The notes under the pieces were generated by a model. It had not been told where the DNA came from, searched no databases, and saw only the letters and a program-made list of their open reading frames with translations. A program made the position numbers and the translations under genes. Of a stretch of DNA of 43,250 nucleotides, positions 1 through 10,424 are shown in pieces (the stretch's first letter is position 1; each line of letters starts with the position of its first letter). The stretch is from the NCBI GenBank assembly GCA_050184225.1, contig JBFXAN010000042.1:1-43250 (forward strand), read 5' to 3'. This stretch comes from JBFXAN01 sp050184225. Its GTDB lineage: Bacteria; Chloroflexota; Dehalococcoidia; CAUJGQ01.

Positions 1-1
1 G

Positions 2-775
2 CCGCAGGATATACGCAACTTCCTCGGCTTCACGGAGCCGCCCGCATATGCCCGGACGATCGCCGGATACCTGGCCGACCTCGTCCCCGACCGCTCCACG
101 ATCCAGATCGGCACCGGCGAGCCGGGACGGATGATGCCCAACCTCGGCGTCTTCGACAACAAGCACGATCTCGGCCTGCACACGGAGCTTGGCTCACCGG
201 GCTACGGCCGGCTGGTCGAGGCCGGCGTGATCAACGGCAAGTACAAATCGATCCATCCCGGCAAGGCGGTGGCCGCCGCCTGGACCGGCTGCGACGACAA
301 AGATCTCGAATTCATCGACGACAACCCGCAGTTTCAACTCTTCGACCCCAGCTATGTGCTGGCACTCCGCACGCTCAGCCAGATCGACAACTACGTGACG
401 ATCAACAACGGCATCTCAGTGGATCTGATCGGCCAGGTCAATTCGGAGTCGGTCTTCGGCGGACGGATGATCAACGGCAACGGCGGCCAGGTGGAACTGG
501 CGATCGCGGGCGCGGCATCGCGCGGCGGCCGGTCGATCATTCTGCTGCCCGCCACCGCGCTGGCGGGCAGCGTCTCCCGGATCGTTCCGCAACTCGAGCA
601 GGGCGCGATGGTGACCGTCGTCCGTCACTTCGCCGACTTGATCGTCACCGAGTTCGGCGTCGCCAGCCTGATGGGCAAGAGTCACCGGCAGCGCGCCGAA
701 GAACTGATCAGCATCGCCCACCCGGATTTCCGCGCCGAGTTGCGGAGAGAGGCAGAGCGACTGTGGTGGGCGTGA
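2..775 (+). CDS. Acetyl-CoA hydrolase / butyrate-type CoA-transferase, C-terminal part (5' end outside window)
   Basis: The reading frame is open from base 2 to the TGA at 773-775, so the gene starts before the window; an internal ATG at 131 is not the real start. The visible 257 residues match the C-terminal half of the acetyl-CoA hydrolase / 4-hydroxybutyrate CoA-transferase family: a segment reading GIHTE-like (DLGLHTELGSPGYGRLVEAG is seen), then VDLIGQVNSE, GGQVELAIAGAA and IVTEFGVASLMGKS, all characteristic of this family. Members move CoA between acetate, succinate, butyrate or propionate, or hydrolyse acyl-CoA in the cytoplasm. The catalytic glutamate region lies near the visible start. 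Substrate cannot be set from the fragment; being 1.3 kb upstream of transcarboxylase-like genes makes a succinate/propionate role plausible but unproven. Confidence 0.85.
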   Translation, partial: PQDIRNFLGFTEPPAYARTIAGYLADLVPDRSTIQIGTGEPGRMMPNLGVFDNKHDLGLHTELGSPGYGRLVEAGVINGKYKSIHPGKAVAAAWTGCDDKDLEFIDDNPQFQLFDPSYVLALRTLSQIDNYVTINNGISVDLIGQVNSESVFGGRMINGNGGQVELAIAGAASRGGRSIILLPATALAGSVSRIVPQLEQGAMVTVVRHFADLIVTEFGVASLMGKSHRQRAEELISIAHPDFRAELRREAERLWWA

Positions 776-782
776 GGGAGCG

Positions 783-838
783 ACCCCTCCCCCGGCCCCT
801 CTCCGCGCGCCAGCGGGGGGAGGGGCCGGGGGAGGGGT
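783..838. repeat. GC-rich inverted repeat between convergent genes
   Basis: Two perfect 19-bp arms (783-801 and 820-838) separated by 18 bp, starting ACCCCTCCCCCGGCCCCTC. It sits in the 66 bp between the CoA-transferase stop and the hydrolase stop, so it can act as a terminator for both. It resembles a single terminal hairpin of the longer repeat family found elsewhere in the window and has no interior segment. Confidence 0.8.
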
Positions 839-841
839 TCG

Positions 842-1684
842 TCACCCAACATCCAGCGCGTCGGACAAGAACAGCCGCATCTCACGGAGGATGTCGTCCG
901 GCACGTCGCCGTGTTCACCCTGATACCAGACCGCACGCTTCGGCTCCTGCAACGCACCATAGAGCATGTGGCCAAGCGCGGCGGGAACGATCTGATCGGT
1001 GTCGCTATTCACCTGCAACACGGGCCGTGGTGCAATCAGAGCAGCATAGTGCAGCGGGTCTACGAGGGATGCCACCAGCTCGAGGTCGTCACGCGCGCCA
1101 GCGCCGGCCTGGGAGGAGAAAAAGTGGAAGAGGCCGGCGCCGCCGAGTGCGAGACAGGCGGCGCGGATGCGTGGTTCGAGCGCGACAAATTGCACGCCAA
1201 GGAAAGTGCTCATACTGAAACCGACGTAGGCGACTCGGTGGCCGGCGATGTCCGAACGTTCGTGGAGTAGATCGACCGCTCGCCGAAGATCGACCACGTT
1301 CTGGACGACGAACCGAAGGCCGGTGTAGGGCTGGCCAAGCAGGCCCATCAGGTCTAACTCACCCTCAGCCCGTTCGCCGTGCAGCGGCGCGTCAATCGTG
1401 AGCACGGCGAATCCATACGGTATCCACGCCGCGGTCAATTCCGCCAGGCGTGGGTCATCCTTGGAGGAATGCAACCCGTGTTGAATCATGAGCGCCGGAC
1501 GAGGCGCCGGTGTATGCGGGTCGAAGGAGAGGATGGCGGGAACACGAGCCTGATTGATGCTGGCAAAGGTCAGCCGCTTGCGGACCAGGTTCTGACCGAC
1601 CTCAGCCTCCACCGTCTCGATCGCAAGGGGTGCGTGGCGGTCGTAGCGGAAGAGGAATTCGCGGAACTCGGGTGTGATGTGCAT
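842..1684 (-). CDS. Alpha/beta hydrolase (dienelactone hydrolase / acyl esterase-like)
   Basis: 280 residues, a normal length for a single-domain alpha/beta hydrolase. Visible landmarks are the oxyanion-hole region MIQHGLHSS after the first core strand, the nucleophile elbow GFSMS (serine in the centre; the usual final glycine is a serine), and a C-terminal acid and histidine in NSDTDQIVP and GEHGD. Substrate is unknown; the family includes carboxylesterases and dienelactone hydrolases. The ATG at 1684 is used because the N-terminal fold elements begin soon after it. A family repeat ends only about 8 bases upstream of the start, so the 5' untranslated region is partly repeat sequence. The gene is divergent from the carboxylase operon and convergent with the CoA-transferase. 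Confidence 0.75.
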   Translation of the reverse strand: MHITPEFREFLFRYDRHAPLAIETVEAEVGQNLVRKRLTFASINQARVPAILSFDPHTPAPRPALMIQHGLHSSKDDPRLAELTAAWIPYGFAVLTIDAPLHGERAEGELDLMGLLGQPYTGLRFVVQNVVDLRRAVDLLHERSDIAGHRVAYVGFSMSTFLGVQFVALEPRIRAACLALGGAGLFHFFSSQAGAGARDDLELVASLVDPLHYAALIAPRPVLQVNSDTDQIVPAALGHMLYGALQEPKRAVWYQGEHGDVPDDILREMRLFLSDALDVG

Positions 1685-1691
1685 CGGGAAT

Positions 1692-1847
1692 ACCGAACCC
1701 CCCGGCCCCTTTCCCTCGCAAGAAAGGGGGAGCCCTGTCCGGCGAGGGTTGATCGTGTGTCGGTGGCATCGCCAGACGAGATACTGGCACCGCTGGTTGA
1801 GTCTGACTCCCCCTTCCCTGCGAGGGAAGGGGGCCGGGGGGTTAGGT
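1692..1847. repeat. Composite palindromic repeat, type B, copy 1
   Basis: 156 bp bounded by ACCGAACCCCCCGGCCCC on the left and the near-complement ending GGGGGGTTAGGT on the right. Each end has its own hairpin (CCTCGCAAGAAAGG, degenerate, on the left; CCCTTCCCTGCGAGGGAAGGG on the right). The interior carries GAGATACTGGCA at about 1778-1789, shared with the copy at 43151 and, in reverse complement, with type A copies. The left end lies against the hydrolase start codon. Confidence 0.8.
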
Positions 1848-2046
1848 CAGCCCACCCTTCTTGAGCCTACCAGGGGGCTTTGTTAGCATCACGCTCAGTC
1901 GCGCCGCGCTTGCGCGCGGCCGGGGAACATCGCGCCTCACACCAATCCACCCCACTTGCGGCAGACCAGGGCACGCTGCCACCTTAGAGAAAGGAGTCGC
2001 GGGACGGCGCCGTTGGAGCGACCGCCATCTCGCGCGCCAGATCGTT
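1848..2046 (+). other. Leader of the carboxyl-transfer operon
   Basis: About 200 bp without a gene. It holds a candidate promoter (1861-1889), a perfect hairpin with 7-bp arms GCCGCGC/GCGCGGC around 1902-1919, and an isolated strong Shine-Dalgarno-like AGAAAGGAG at 1987-1995 that is not followed by a start codon at the usual distance. The ATG chosen for the next gene is 51 bp further on and has no clear Shine-Dalgarno sequence. Confidence 0.4.
1861..1889 (+). promoter_or_regulatory. Candidate promoter for the carboxyl-transfer operon
   Basis: TTGAGC at 1861-1866 and TAGCAT at 1884-1889 are separated by exactly 17 bp, and a TG precedes the -10 hexamer (extended -10). Each hexamer matches the sigma-70 consensus at four of six positions. 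It is oriented toward the operon starting at 2047. Confidence 0.35.
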
Positions 2047-3597
2047 ATGTCCGTCCATGAAGCGGTGGAGCGACTCAACCAGCTCAAGGCGCTGGGCCGT
2101 ATGGGCGGCGGCGCCGCGCGGATTGAGGCTCAGCATAAGCGCGGCAAGCTCTCCGCCCGCGAGCGGCTCGACATTCTCCTCGACCCCGGCTCCTTCCAAG
2201 AACTCGACTCGCTGCGGAAGCAACGGCCGAGCATGTTCGGCGGTGAAGAGGACCGGCCGCTGGGCGACTCGGTCGTCACCGGATGGGGCAAGATTGACGG
2301 CCGGCTCGTCTACGTCTATTCACAAGATTTCACCGTCACCGGCGGCGCGCTCTCTGAAGTGGCCGGCGAGAAGATCGTCAAGCTGATGGAGCTGGCGCTG
2401 CGGATGGGCGCGCCGATGATCGGTCTCAACGACTCCGGTGGCGCACGCATTCAGGACGGCGTCGACAGCCTGCGCGGCTATGGCGAGATCTTCGCGCTGA
2501 ACACGCTGGCGTCGGGCGTGATCCCGCAGGTGTCGGTGATCATGGGCCCGTCCGCCGGGGGCGCCGTTTATTCACCGGCGATCACCGATTTCGTCTTCAT
2601 GACCGAAGGCACGTCACAGATGTACATCACCGGGCCGGATGTCGTCCGCGCGGTAACGGGTGAAGAGGTCAGCCATGAAGACCTCGGCGGCGCGCAGATC
2701 CATGCCCGCCGCTCCGGGGTCGCGCACTTCGCCGTTCCCGGCGACGAGGCGTGCCTCTATGAGGTGCGGCGGCTGCTCTCCTTCCTCCCCCTGAACAACA
2801 TGGAAGACCCGCCCGTTCTCGAATGTGACGACCCGATCGACCGGCCAGCGGACGACATGCTCGACTACGTTCCGGTGGAATCGACTCGTACCTATGATGT
2901 GCGCGGCGTGATCGAGCGGATCGTCGATTACGGCGACTTCATGGAGGTTCACGCCGAATGGGCGCAGAACATCGTCGTCGGATTGGCGAGGATGGGCGGC
3001 CGGACGGTTGGTATCGTCGCCAATCAGCCGATGGTGCTGGCCGGCTCCCTGGATATCGACGCACCGCGCAAGGCGGCCCGTTTTGTCCGCTTCTGCGACT
3101 GCTTCAATATCCCGCTGATTACGTTGACCGATGTCACGGGGTATCTGCCCGGTACCGATCAGGAGTACCGCGGCATCATCTCGCACGGCGCCAAGCTCTT
3201 GTATGCCTACTCCGAGGCGACCGTACCGAAGATTGGACTGGTGCTGCGCAAGTCCTACGGCGGCGCCTATCTCGTCATGAGCAGCAAGCATCTGCGTAGC
3301 GACATCAACTTCGCCTGGCCGTTCGCCGAACTGGCGGTGATGGGCGCCGACGGCGCCGTCAATATCATCAGCCGGGAAGAGATCCGCGACGCTCCCAACC
3401 CTGAGGCAAAGCGCCGCGAGCTCCTCGACGACTACAATCAGAAGTTCAGCAACCCCTACGTCGCCGCCGAACGTGGGTACGTCGACGATGTGATCGACCC
3501 ACGCGAGACGCGCTACAAGATCATCGCCGCCCTCGAAATGCTTCAGAACAAGGCGCAAAGCAACCCGCCAAAGAAGCACGGAAATATACCGCTGTAG
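2047..3597 (+). CDS. Acyl-CoA carboxyltransferase subunit (PccB / MmdA / transcarboxylase 12S type)
   Basis: 516 residues, the usual length of propionyl-CoA carboxylase beta, methylmalonyl-CoA decarboxylase alpha and transcarboxylase 12S subunits. It has two crotonase-like halves: the first with SQDFTVTGGALSE and GLNDSGGARIQDGVDSL, the second with LADVTGYLPGTDQE-type sequence (ITLTDVTGYLPGTDQEYRGI is read) and SYGGAYLVMSSK. These form the acyl-CoA and biotin pockets that move the carboxyl group between methylmalonyl-CoA or propionyl-CoA and carboxybiotin. I start it at the ATG at 2047 because homologous sequence (SVHEAVERLNQLK) begins there; the frame is open further upstream from a TTG at 1861 but that stretch is promoter and leader. 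It is the first gene of a three-gene operon with the 5S-like and biotin-carrier genes. Confidence 0.9.
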   Translation: MSVHEAVERLNQLKALGRMGGGAARIEAQHKRGKLSARERLDILLDPGSFQELDSLRKQRPSMFGGEEDRPLGDSVVTGWGKIDGRLVYVYSQDFTVTGGALSEVAGEKIVKLMELALRMGAPMIGLNDSGGARIQDGVDSLRGYGEIFALNTLASGVIPQVSVIMGPSAGGAVYSPAITDFVFMTEGTSQMYITGPDVVRAVTGEEVSHEDLGGAQIHARRSGVAHFAVPGDEACLYEVRRLLSFLPLNNMEDPPVLECDDPIDRPADDMLDYVPVESTRTYDVRGVIERIVDYGDFMEVHAEWAQNIVVGLARMGGRTVGIVANQPMVLAGSLDIDAPRKAARFVRFCDCFNIPLITLTDVTGYLPGTDQEYRGIISHGAKLLYAYSEATVPKIGLVLRKSYGGAYLVMSSKHLRSDINFAWPFAELAVMGADGAVNIISREEIRDAPNPEAKRRELLDDYNQKFSNPYVAAERGYVDDVIDPRETRYKIIAALEMLQNKAQSNPPKKHGNIPL

Positions 3598-3668
3598 GCA
3601 ATCGGCAATCGGCAATCGGCAATGGTGAGTGCGTGCCCCCCATTGCCGACTGCCGACTGCCGATTGCC
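3597..3668. repeat. Iterated 7-mer palindrome
   Basis: The left arm (3597-3625) is built from four direct copies of GGCAATC-like 7-mers. The right arm (3640-3668) is made of the complementary GCCGACT/GCCGATT 7-mers. The 29-bp arms differ at two positions and enclose a 14-bp loop. The element starts at the last base of the preceding stop codon and ends 9 bp before the next gene's Shine-Dalgarno sequence, so the co-transcribed genes are separated by a strong RNA hairpin. Confidence 0.85.
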
Positions 3669-3690
3669 GGCGGCTCCGAAGGAGACGCCC

Positions 3691-5196
3691 ATGCCACCGA
3701 TCAAGATCACGGACACGGTTCTTCGCGACAGCCATCAGTCGCTGCTGGCGACGCGGATGCGCACGGAGGACATGCTGCCGATCGCGGAGAAGCTGGACGA
3801 GGTCGGCTTCCACTCACTCGAAGTCTGGGGCGGAGCGACGTTCGACACGGCGTTGCGCTTCCTCAAGGAAGATCCGTGGGATCGGCTGCGACTGCTGAAG
3901 CAGCGGATCAAGAAAACGCCGCTGCAGATGCTGCTACGGGGCCAGAATGCGGTCGGCTACCGGCATTACGCCGACGATGTCGTCATCTCCTTCTGCGAGA
4001 AGGCGGTCGAGAACGGGATGGACATCTTCCGCATCTTCGATGCGGTGAACGACACCCGCAACCTCGAAACGGCGATGCGGGCGGTCAAACGAGCCGGCGG
4101 GCATGTGCAGGGCACGATCTCGTACACGATCAGCCCGGTGTTCAACGCCGATACAGCGGTGCAGATGGCCAAGGAACTTGAGGAGATGGGTTCCGACTCG
4201 ATCTGCCTCAAGGATATGGCCGGTCTGCTCAGTCCCTACGCCGCCGCCGAGATTATCGGCCGGATCAAGCAGAACACGACCTTGCCGGTGCAACTGCACA
4301 CGCACTGCACCAGCGGTCAGGCGGACATGGCGGTCTTCAAGGCGATCGAGTCCGGCGTCGATATCGTCGATACGGCGATCTCCAGCATGTCGCACGGCAC
4401 GTCGCAGCCGCCAACGGAGTCGGTGGTAGCGGCGCTGCGGGGCACCGAATACGACACCGGGTTGAACCTGGAATTGCTGGCGGAGATCGCCGACTACTTC
4501 TCCGTCGTACGACGAAAGTACGCGGCGTTCGAGTCGAACATCTTCGGCGTGGACGCTGCCGTGCTGCTGCATCAGATGCCGGGTGGCATGATCTCGAACA
4601 TGGTGAACCAATTGCGGGAACAGGGCGCCGAGCAGCGCCTCCCGGAAGTGTTGGAGGAGATGCCACGCGTGCGCGAGGATCTCGGCTTCCCGCCGCTGGT
4701 GACGCCGACCAGCCAGATCGTCGGCGCGCAGGCGGTGCTCAACGTGCTGATGGGCGAGCGCTACAAGATCGTCTCGAACGAGGTGCGCCAGTACCTCGCC
4801 GGCTTCTACGGCCGGCCGCCCGCGCCAATCAATGAAGAGGTCCGCCGCAAAGTGCTGGGCAAACGCGAGCCGATCACGGACCGGCCGGCGGACCACATCG
4901 AGCCGGAGATGGAGAAGGCGCGGGCAGAGGCGGCGGCGCTCGGCGGCACGAGCGAGGAGGATGCGCTCTCCTACGCGCTGTTCCCGCAGCCGGCGAAGGA
5001 CTTCTTCGAGTGGCGCGCGGCGGGCGGTGGACCAGAGCGGGAGGTCGTGGCCGCGATCGCGGCGACGCTCGCGGCGGCCGCACCGCCGAAGCCGGCCGCG
5101 GTTGTCACGGCGCACGCAAACGGCGCGGCGCGGGGCGGGAGCTTCAGCGACGCGGCCTGGCGCTACGCACATCGAACGCGGGGAATGCGAGGATAG
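3691..5196 (+). CDS. Pyruvate/oxaloacetate carboxyltransferase domain protein (PycB / OadA / transcarboxylase 5S type)
   Basis: 501 residues. The N-terminal TIM barrel carries the family signature TVLRDSHQSLLATRMRTEDM, followed by MLLRGQNAVGYRHYADDVV, FRIFDAVNDTRN, DSICLKDMAGLL and the metal-binding LHTHCTSGQ. A C-terminal conserved carboxylase domain follows (FPPLVTPTSQIVGAQAVLNV). The enzyme moves a carboxyl group between oxaloacetate/pyruvate and biotin. It lacks the fused biotinyl domain of OadA and ends at about residue 500, like transcarboxylase 5S and PycB. The start at 3691 has GAAGGAG 7 bp upstream. The biotin carrier follows 8 bp downstream. Confidence 0.9.
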   Translation: MPPIKITDTVLRDSHQSLLATRMRTEDMLPIAEKLDEVGFHSLEVWGGATFDTALRFLKEDPWDRLRLLKQRIKKTPLQMLLRGQNAVGYRHYADDVVISFCEKAVENGMDIFRIFDAVNDTRNLETAMRAVKRAGGHVQGTISYTISPVFNADTAVQMAKELEEMGSDSICLKDMAGLLSPYAAAEIIGRIKQNTTLPVQLHTHCTSGQADMAVFKAIESGVDIVDTAISSMSHGTSQPPTESVVAALRGTEYDTGLNLELLAEIADYFSVVRRKYAAFESNIFGVDAAVLLHQMPGGMISNMVNQLREQGAEQRLPEVLEEMPRVREDLGFPPLVTPTSQIVGAQAVLNVLMGERYKIVSNEVRQYLAGFYGRPPAPINEEVRRKVLGKREPITDRPADHIEPEMEKARAEAAALGGTSEEDALSYALFPQPAKDFFEWRAAGGGPEREVVAAIAATLAAAAPPKPAAVVTAHANGAARGGSFSDAAWRYAHRTRGMRG

Positions 5197-5204
5197 GCTG
5201 AATC

Positions 5205-5729
5205 ATGAAGTTGACGCTGGACGGACATGAGTTCGATGTGCAGGCAGAGGAGGACGCGGTCGTCGTCGATGGGCAGCGCTATCAGGTGTCGGTCAAAGGC
5301 AATGGATTGCGGCGCACCGTGACGGTCAACGGCCGCACGATCCCCGTGGACCTGAGCGAGCCGGGAGACGATGGCGGACTCGCGGCCAACGTCGAAGGGA
5401 AGGTCTGGCAGGTGCGCGCATCCGGAGGCACGGCGGCGATGGCGCCGGTCGCACGGCCGGAACCGGCAGCCGCCACGGCGGCGCCGCGCGCGGCGCCGCG
5501 TCCGTCACGCGGCGCGGTCACAGCCCAGATGGCGGGCCGGGTGTTGCGCGTTGAGGTCAAGCCCGGCGACCAGGTCGAGGCGAACGCGCTGCTGTTGATC
5601 CTGGAAGCGATGAAGATGGAGAACGAGATTCGCGCCCCCCGCGCCGGCACGGTCAAGAGCATTCCCGTTTCGGTCGGCGACCGTGTCAACTCCGGCGACG
5701 CGCTCGTCGAGTTCGAAGAAGGCGCATAG
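5205..5729 (+). CDS. Biotin carboxyl carrier protein (1.3S-like)
   Basis: 174 residues. The C-terminal 75 residues are a biotinyl domain with the canonical EAMKMENEI, so Lys137 is the expected biotinylation site. An Ala/Pro-rich hinge (about residues 75-103) connects it to an N-terminal segment of about 70 residues that looks like a small beta-rich domain. It begins 8 bp after the 5S-like gene and is surely co-transcribed. It should carry the carboxyl group between the 12S-like and 5S-like subunits. No biotin carboxylase (AccC/PycA) or membrane decarboxylase beta subunit is in the window. Confidence 0.9.
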   Translation: MKLTLDGHEFDVQAEEDAVVVDGQRYQVSVKGNGLRRTVTVNGRTIPVDLSEPGDDGGLAANVEGKVWQVRASGGTAAMAPVARPEPAAATAAPRAAPRPSRGAVTAQMAGRVLRVEVKPGDQVEANALLLILEAMKMENEIRAPRAGTVKSIPVSVGDRVNSGDALVEFEEGA

Positions 5730-5772
5730 CTTTAACTCACCGCATGACGTGGCCTGAACGAACAAAGGCCCC

Positions 5773-5850
5773 CATGTCATCCTGAGCAGAGCGAAGGATC
5801 CTGGACGCAAGTAGACCGTCGAGATCCTTCGCTTCGCTCAGGATGACATG
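5773..5850. repeat. Dispersed palindrome of the GTCATCCTGAG type
   Basis: Arms 5773-5800 and 5823-5850 (28 bp each, two mismatches) around a 22-bp spacer. The sequence GTCATCCTGAGC...GAAGGATC is a dispersed intergenic repeat I have seen in other high-GC genomes. It lies after the biotin carrier and can end transcription of that operon. Confidence 0.75.
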
Positions 5851-5851
5851 C

Positions 5852-6131
5852 GCGGCGACTGAGGTAACCGGCAGCGCTATTGAATCGGCCTATCCTGCCA
5901 CTGACAGTGTCAATCGTCCGGAGGCCGACTGTAGCCGTTCCCCGCCGTATAATGGCGACGACCGCAGCATTACGTCACCTAACCGGCGAGACTATGCCCG
6001 CATCCGCGCGCGACCGCGCTGACGAGGCTCGCCCGGCCCGCCGATGACGCTTTCGTTCGGAGCGGCACGGAAGCCGGCCGGCTGTTTCTGTGCGGGCGGG
6101 CCGGCTCACTGTTCGGGGGAGGATATGGACC
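5852..6131 (+). other. Long leader region of aconitase
   Basis: 280 bp without a gene. From left to right: a small palindrome TGACA-G-TGTCA (5902-5912), a TATAAT box (5948-5953), then GC-rich sequence with an inverted repeat CCGGCCCGCC (6033-6042) / GGCGGGCCGG (6095-6104) that could close a long stem in the transcript. A strong Shine-Dalgarno GGGGGAGGA (6116-6124) precedes the aconitase ATG at 6132. Confidence 0.4.
5948..5953 (+). promoter_or_regulatory. -10 box upstream of acn
   Basis: Perfect TATAAT followed by GGCG. The same TATAATGGCG string occurs before proA at 21045. I see no good -35 hexamer 17 bp upstream. If real, it gives a roughly 170-nt leader for aconitase. Confidence 0.45.
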
Positions 6132-8969
<2,838 letters not shown>

Positions 8970-8983
8970 GACCAGAGAGTTGA

Positions 8984-9058
8984 ACCACGGAGACGCAGAG
9001 AACGCAGAGGAACGAATGACGAGACCACAATCCTCTGTGCCCTCTGCGTCTCTGTGGT
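8984..9058. repeat. Dispersed palindrome of the ACCACGGAGAC type
   Basis: Arms 8984-9010 and 9032-9058 (27 bp, near-complementary: ACCACGGAGACGCAGAG / CTCTGCGTCTCTGTGGT at the outer ends) around a 21-bp loop. This repeat is known to me from many unrelated bacterial genomes. It fills most of the acn-mdh gap and may act as a transcript hairpin between them. Confidence 0.75.
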
Positions 9059-9085
9059 GAAAAAACGGAAACGGAGAGCGACAGC

Positions 9086-10018
9086 ATGGGGAATCGGAAG
9101 AAGGTCACGATTTGGGGGGCGGGGGCGACCGGCGCGACGATGGCGCAGCGCCTCGTCGAGAAGAATATCGCCGACGTGGTGATGGTCGACATCATCGAGG
9201 ACATGCCGCAGGGCAAGGCGCTGGACATGGCCGAGTCGGCGCCGATCCTCGGGTTTGAGACGACGATCACCGGCACGAACGACCCAGCCGACTCTGCCGG
9301 TTCGGATGTTGTCGTGATCACCTCCGGCATTCCTCGAAAGCCGGGTATGTCACGCGAGGATCTGCTCAACACCAACGCGAGCATCGTCCGCGATGTCGTC
9401 GGTCACGCCGTCAAGCACTCGCCCAACACCGTGCTGATCATCTTCTCCAACCCGATGGACGTGATGTGTCACGTCGCGCTGCAGGCGTCCGGGCTGCCGA
9501 AGGAGCGGGTGATCGGTCAGGGCGGCATGCTCGACACGGCCCGCTATCGTACCTTCATCGCCGAGGCGACCGGCGCCTCCGTGCGCGACGTGCAGGCGTG
9601 GGTGCTGGGCGGCCACACCGAGGCGACGATGGTGCCGCTAACGAGCAACGCGATGGTCGGCGGGGTGCCGCTGACCAAGATCCTGCCGCAGGAACAGGTC
9701 GATGCCCTGGCGCAGCGGGCGCGCAACGGCGGCGCCGAGATTGTCGCGCTGCTGAAGACCGGCAGCGCCTTCTACGCGCCGTCCGCCGCCACGATCGCGA
9801 TGGTCGAGGCGATCGTGCTCGACGAGAAGCGGGTGCTGCCCTGCGCCGCCTATCTGCGGGGTGAATTCGGCATCGACGATGCCTACGTCGGCGTGATGGC
9901 GACGCTCGGCGCCGGCGGCATCGAGCGCATCCTTCAGCCGGAACTCTCCCCACAGGAGAAGGAAGGCATGCGGAAGGCCGCTACCGCCGTCCAGGAACTG
10001 GTCGGGTTGATCCAGTAG
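9086..10018 (+). CDS. mdh: Malate dehydrogenase (LDH-like family)
   Basis: 310 residues. NAD-dependent oxidation of malate to oxaloacetate. The Rossmann motif GAGATGATMA is at residues 11-20, with the acidic adenine-ribose residue in VMVDI. The substrate-specificity loop is SGIPRKPGMSREDLL, with arginines typical of malate dehydrogenase rather than lactate dehydrogenase. FSNPMDVM, the substrate arginine in MLDTARYR and the catalytic histidine in LGGHTEATMVP are present. The start has GAGAGCGAC upstream. It lies between aconitase and the Clp-N/fumarase genes, making a TCA cluster. Confidence 0.95.
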   Translation: MGNRKKVTIWGAGATGATMAQRLVEKNIADVVMVDIIEDMPQGKALDMAESAPILGFETTITGTNDPADSAGSDVVVITSGIPRKPGMSREDLLNTNASIVRDVVGHAVKHSPNTVLIIFSNPMDVMCHVALQASGLPKERVIGQGGMLDTARYRTFIAEATGASVRDVQAWVLGGHTEATMVPLTSNAMVGGVPLTKILPQEQVDALAQRARNGGAEIVALLKTGSAFYAPSAATIAMVEAIVLDEKRVLPCAAYLRGEFGIDDAYVGVMATLGAGGIERILQPELSPQEKEGMRKAATAVQELVGLIQ

Positions 10019-10424
10019 CAGGCTGAACCTCCTGTCGCGCAATCACCCTGCGCGGGACACGCCCGATCCGGTTCCTCCTGCACCCGGATCGGGGAGTGCC
10101 GTCAATGGCGCCGCCGTTCGATGCGCCCACGACGCATGTTCAGCGGCTGCTTCCCTTCGCGAAGGATGGGAGGCCGGCCGGTTTCGCTCCATCCGCCTCG
10201 ACACCGAGCAACAGTTCCGCGGCCTCGTCGCTCTTTAAGGAGGGTCATCAGACCTGTGTGATATCGATGCGCTCGTATTTGGCGATGGTTGAGTTCAAGG
10301 GACTGACCAGTAGGTTTCTGTAGCATCACAACCTGCTTCCCGAACGAATCATACGCGGGCGTCTTGCGTACAATGTGATGTACCAGATGCTTCTCTTCGG
10401 GAACTACGCGCGGATAGGTGTCGA
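10019..10424 (+). other. 406-bp gene-free gap after mdh
   Basis: Begins with a perfect hairpin (10062-10093). The middle has no convincing gene: a 75-codon frame at 10096-10323 lacks a Shine-Dalgarno sequence and has composition unlike its neighbours. A weak -10-like TACAAT at 10369-10374 and an AGGTG at 10416-10420 precede the next gene. Confidence 0.4.
10062..10093 (+). terminator. Hairpin downstream of mdh
   Basis: Perfect 10-bp arms CCCGATCCGG / CCGGATCGGG with a 12-nt loop, 44 bp after the mdh stop. There is no run of T after it, so it may stabilise the 3' end or be a weak intrinsic terminator. Confidence 0.55.

Noticed and set aside
1861..2046. A 62-residue N-terminal extension of the 12S-like protein from a TTG
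   Set aside because: The stretch contains a promoter-like sequence and a hairpin and is not part of the family; homology begins at 2047.
10096..10323. A 75-codon frame between mdh and the Clp-N gene
   Set aside because: No Shine-Dalgarno sequence, no family pattern, and it begins just after a hairpin.
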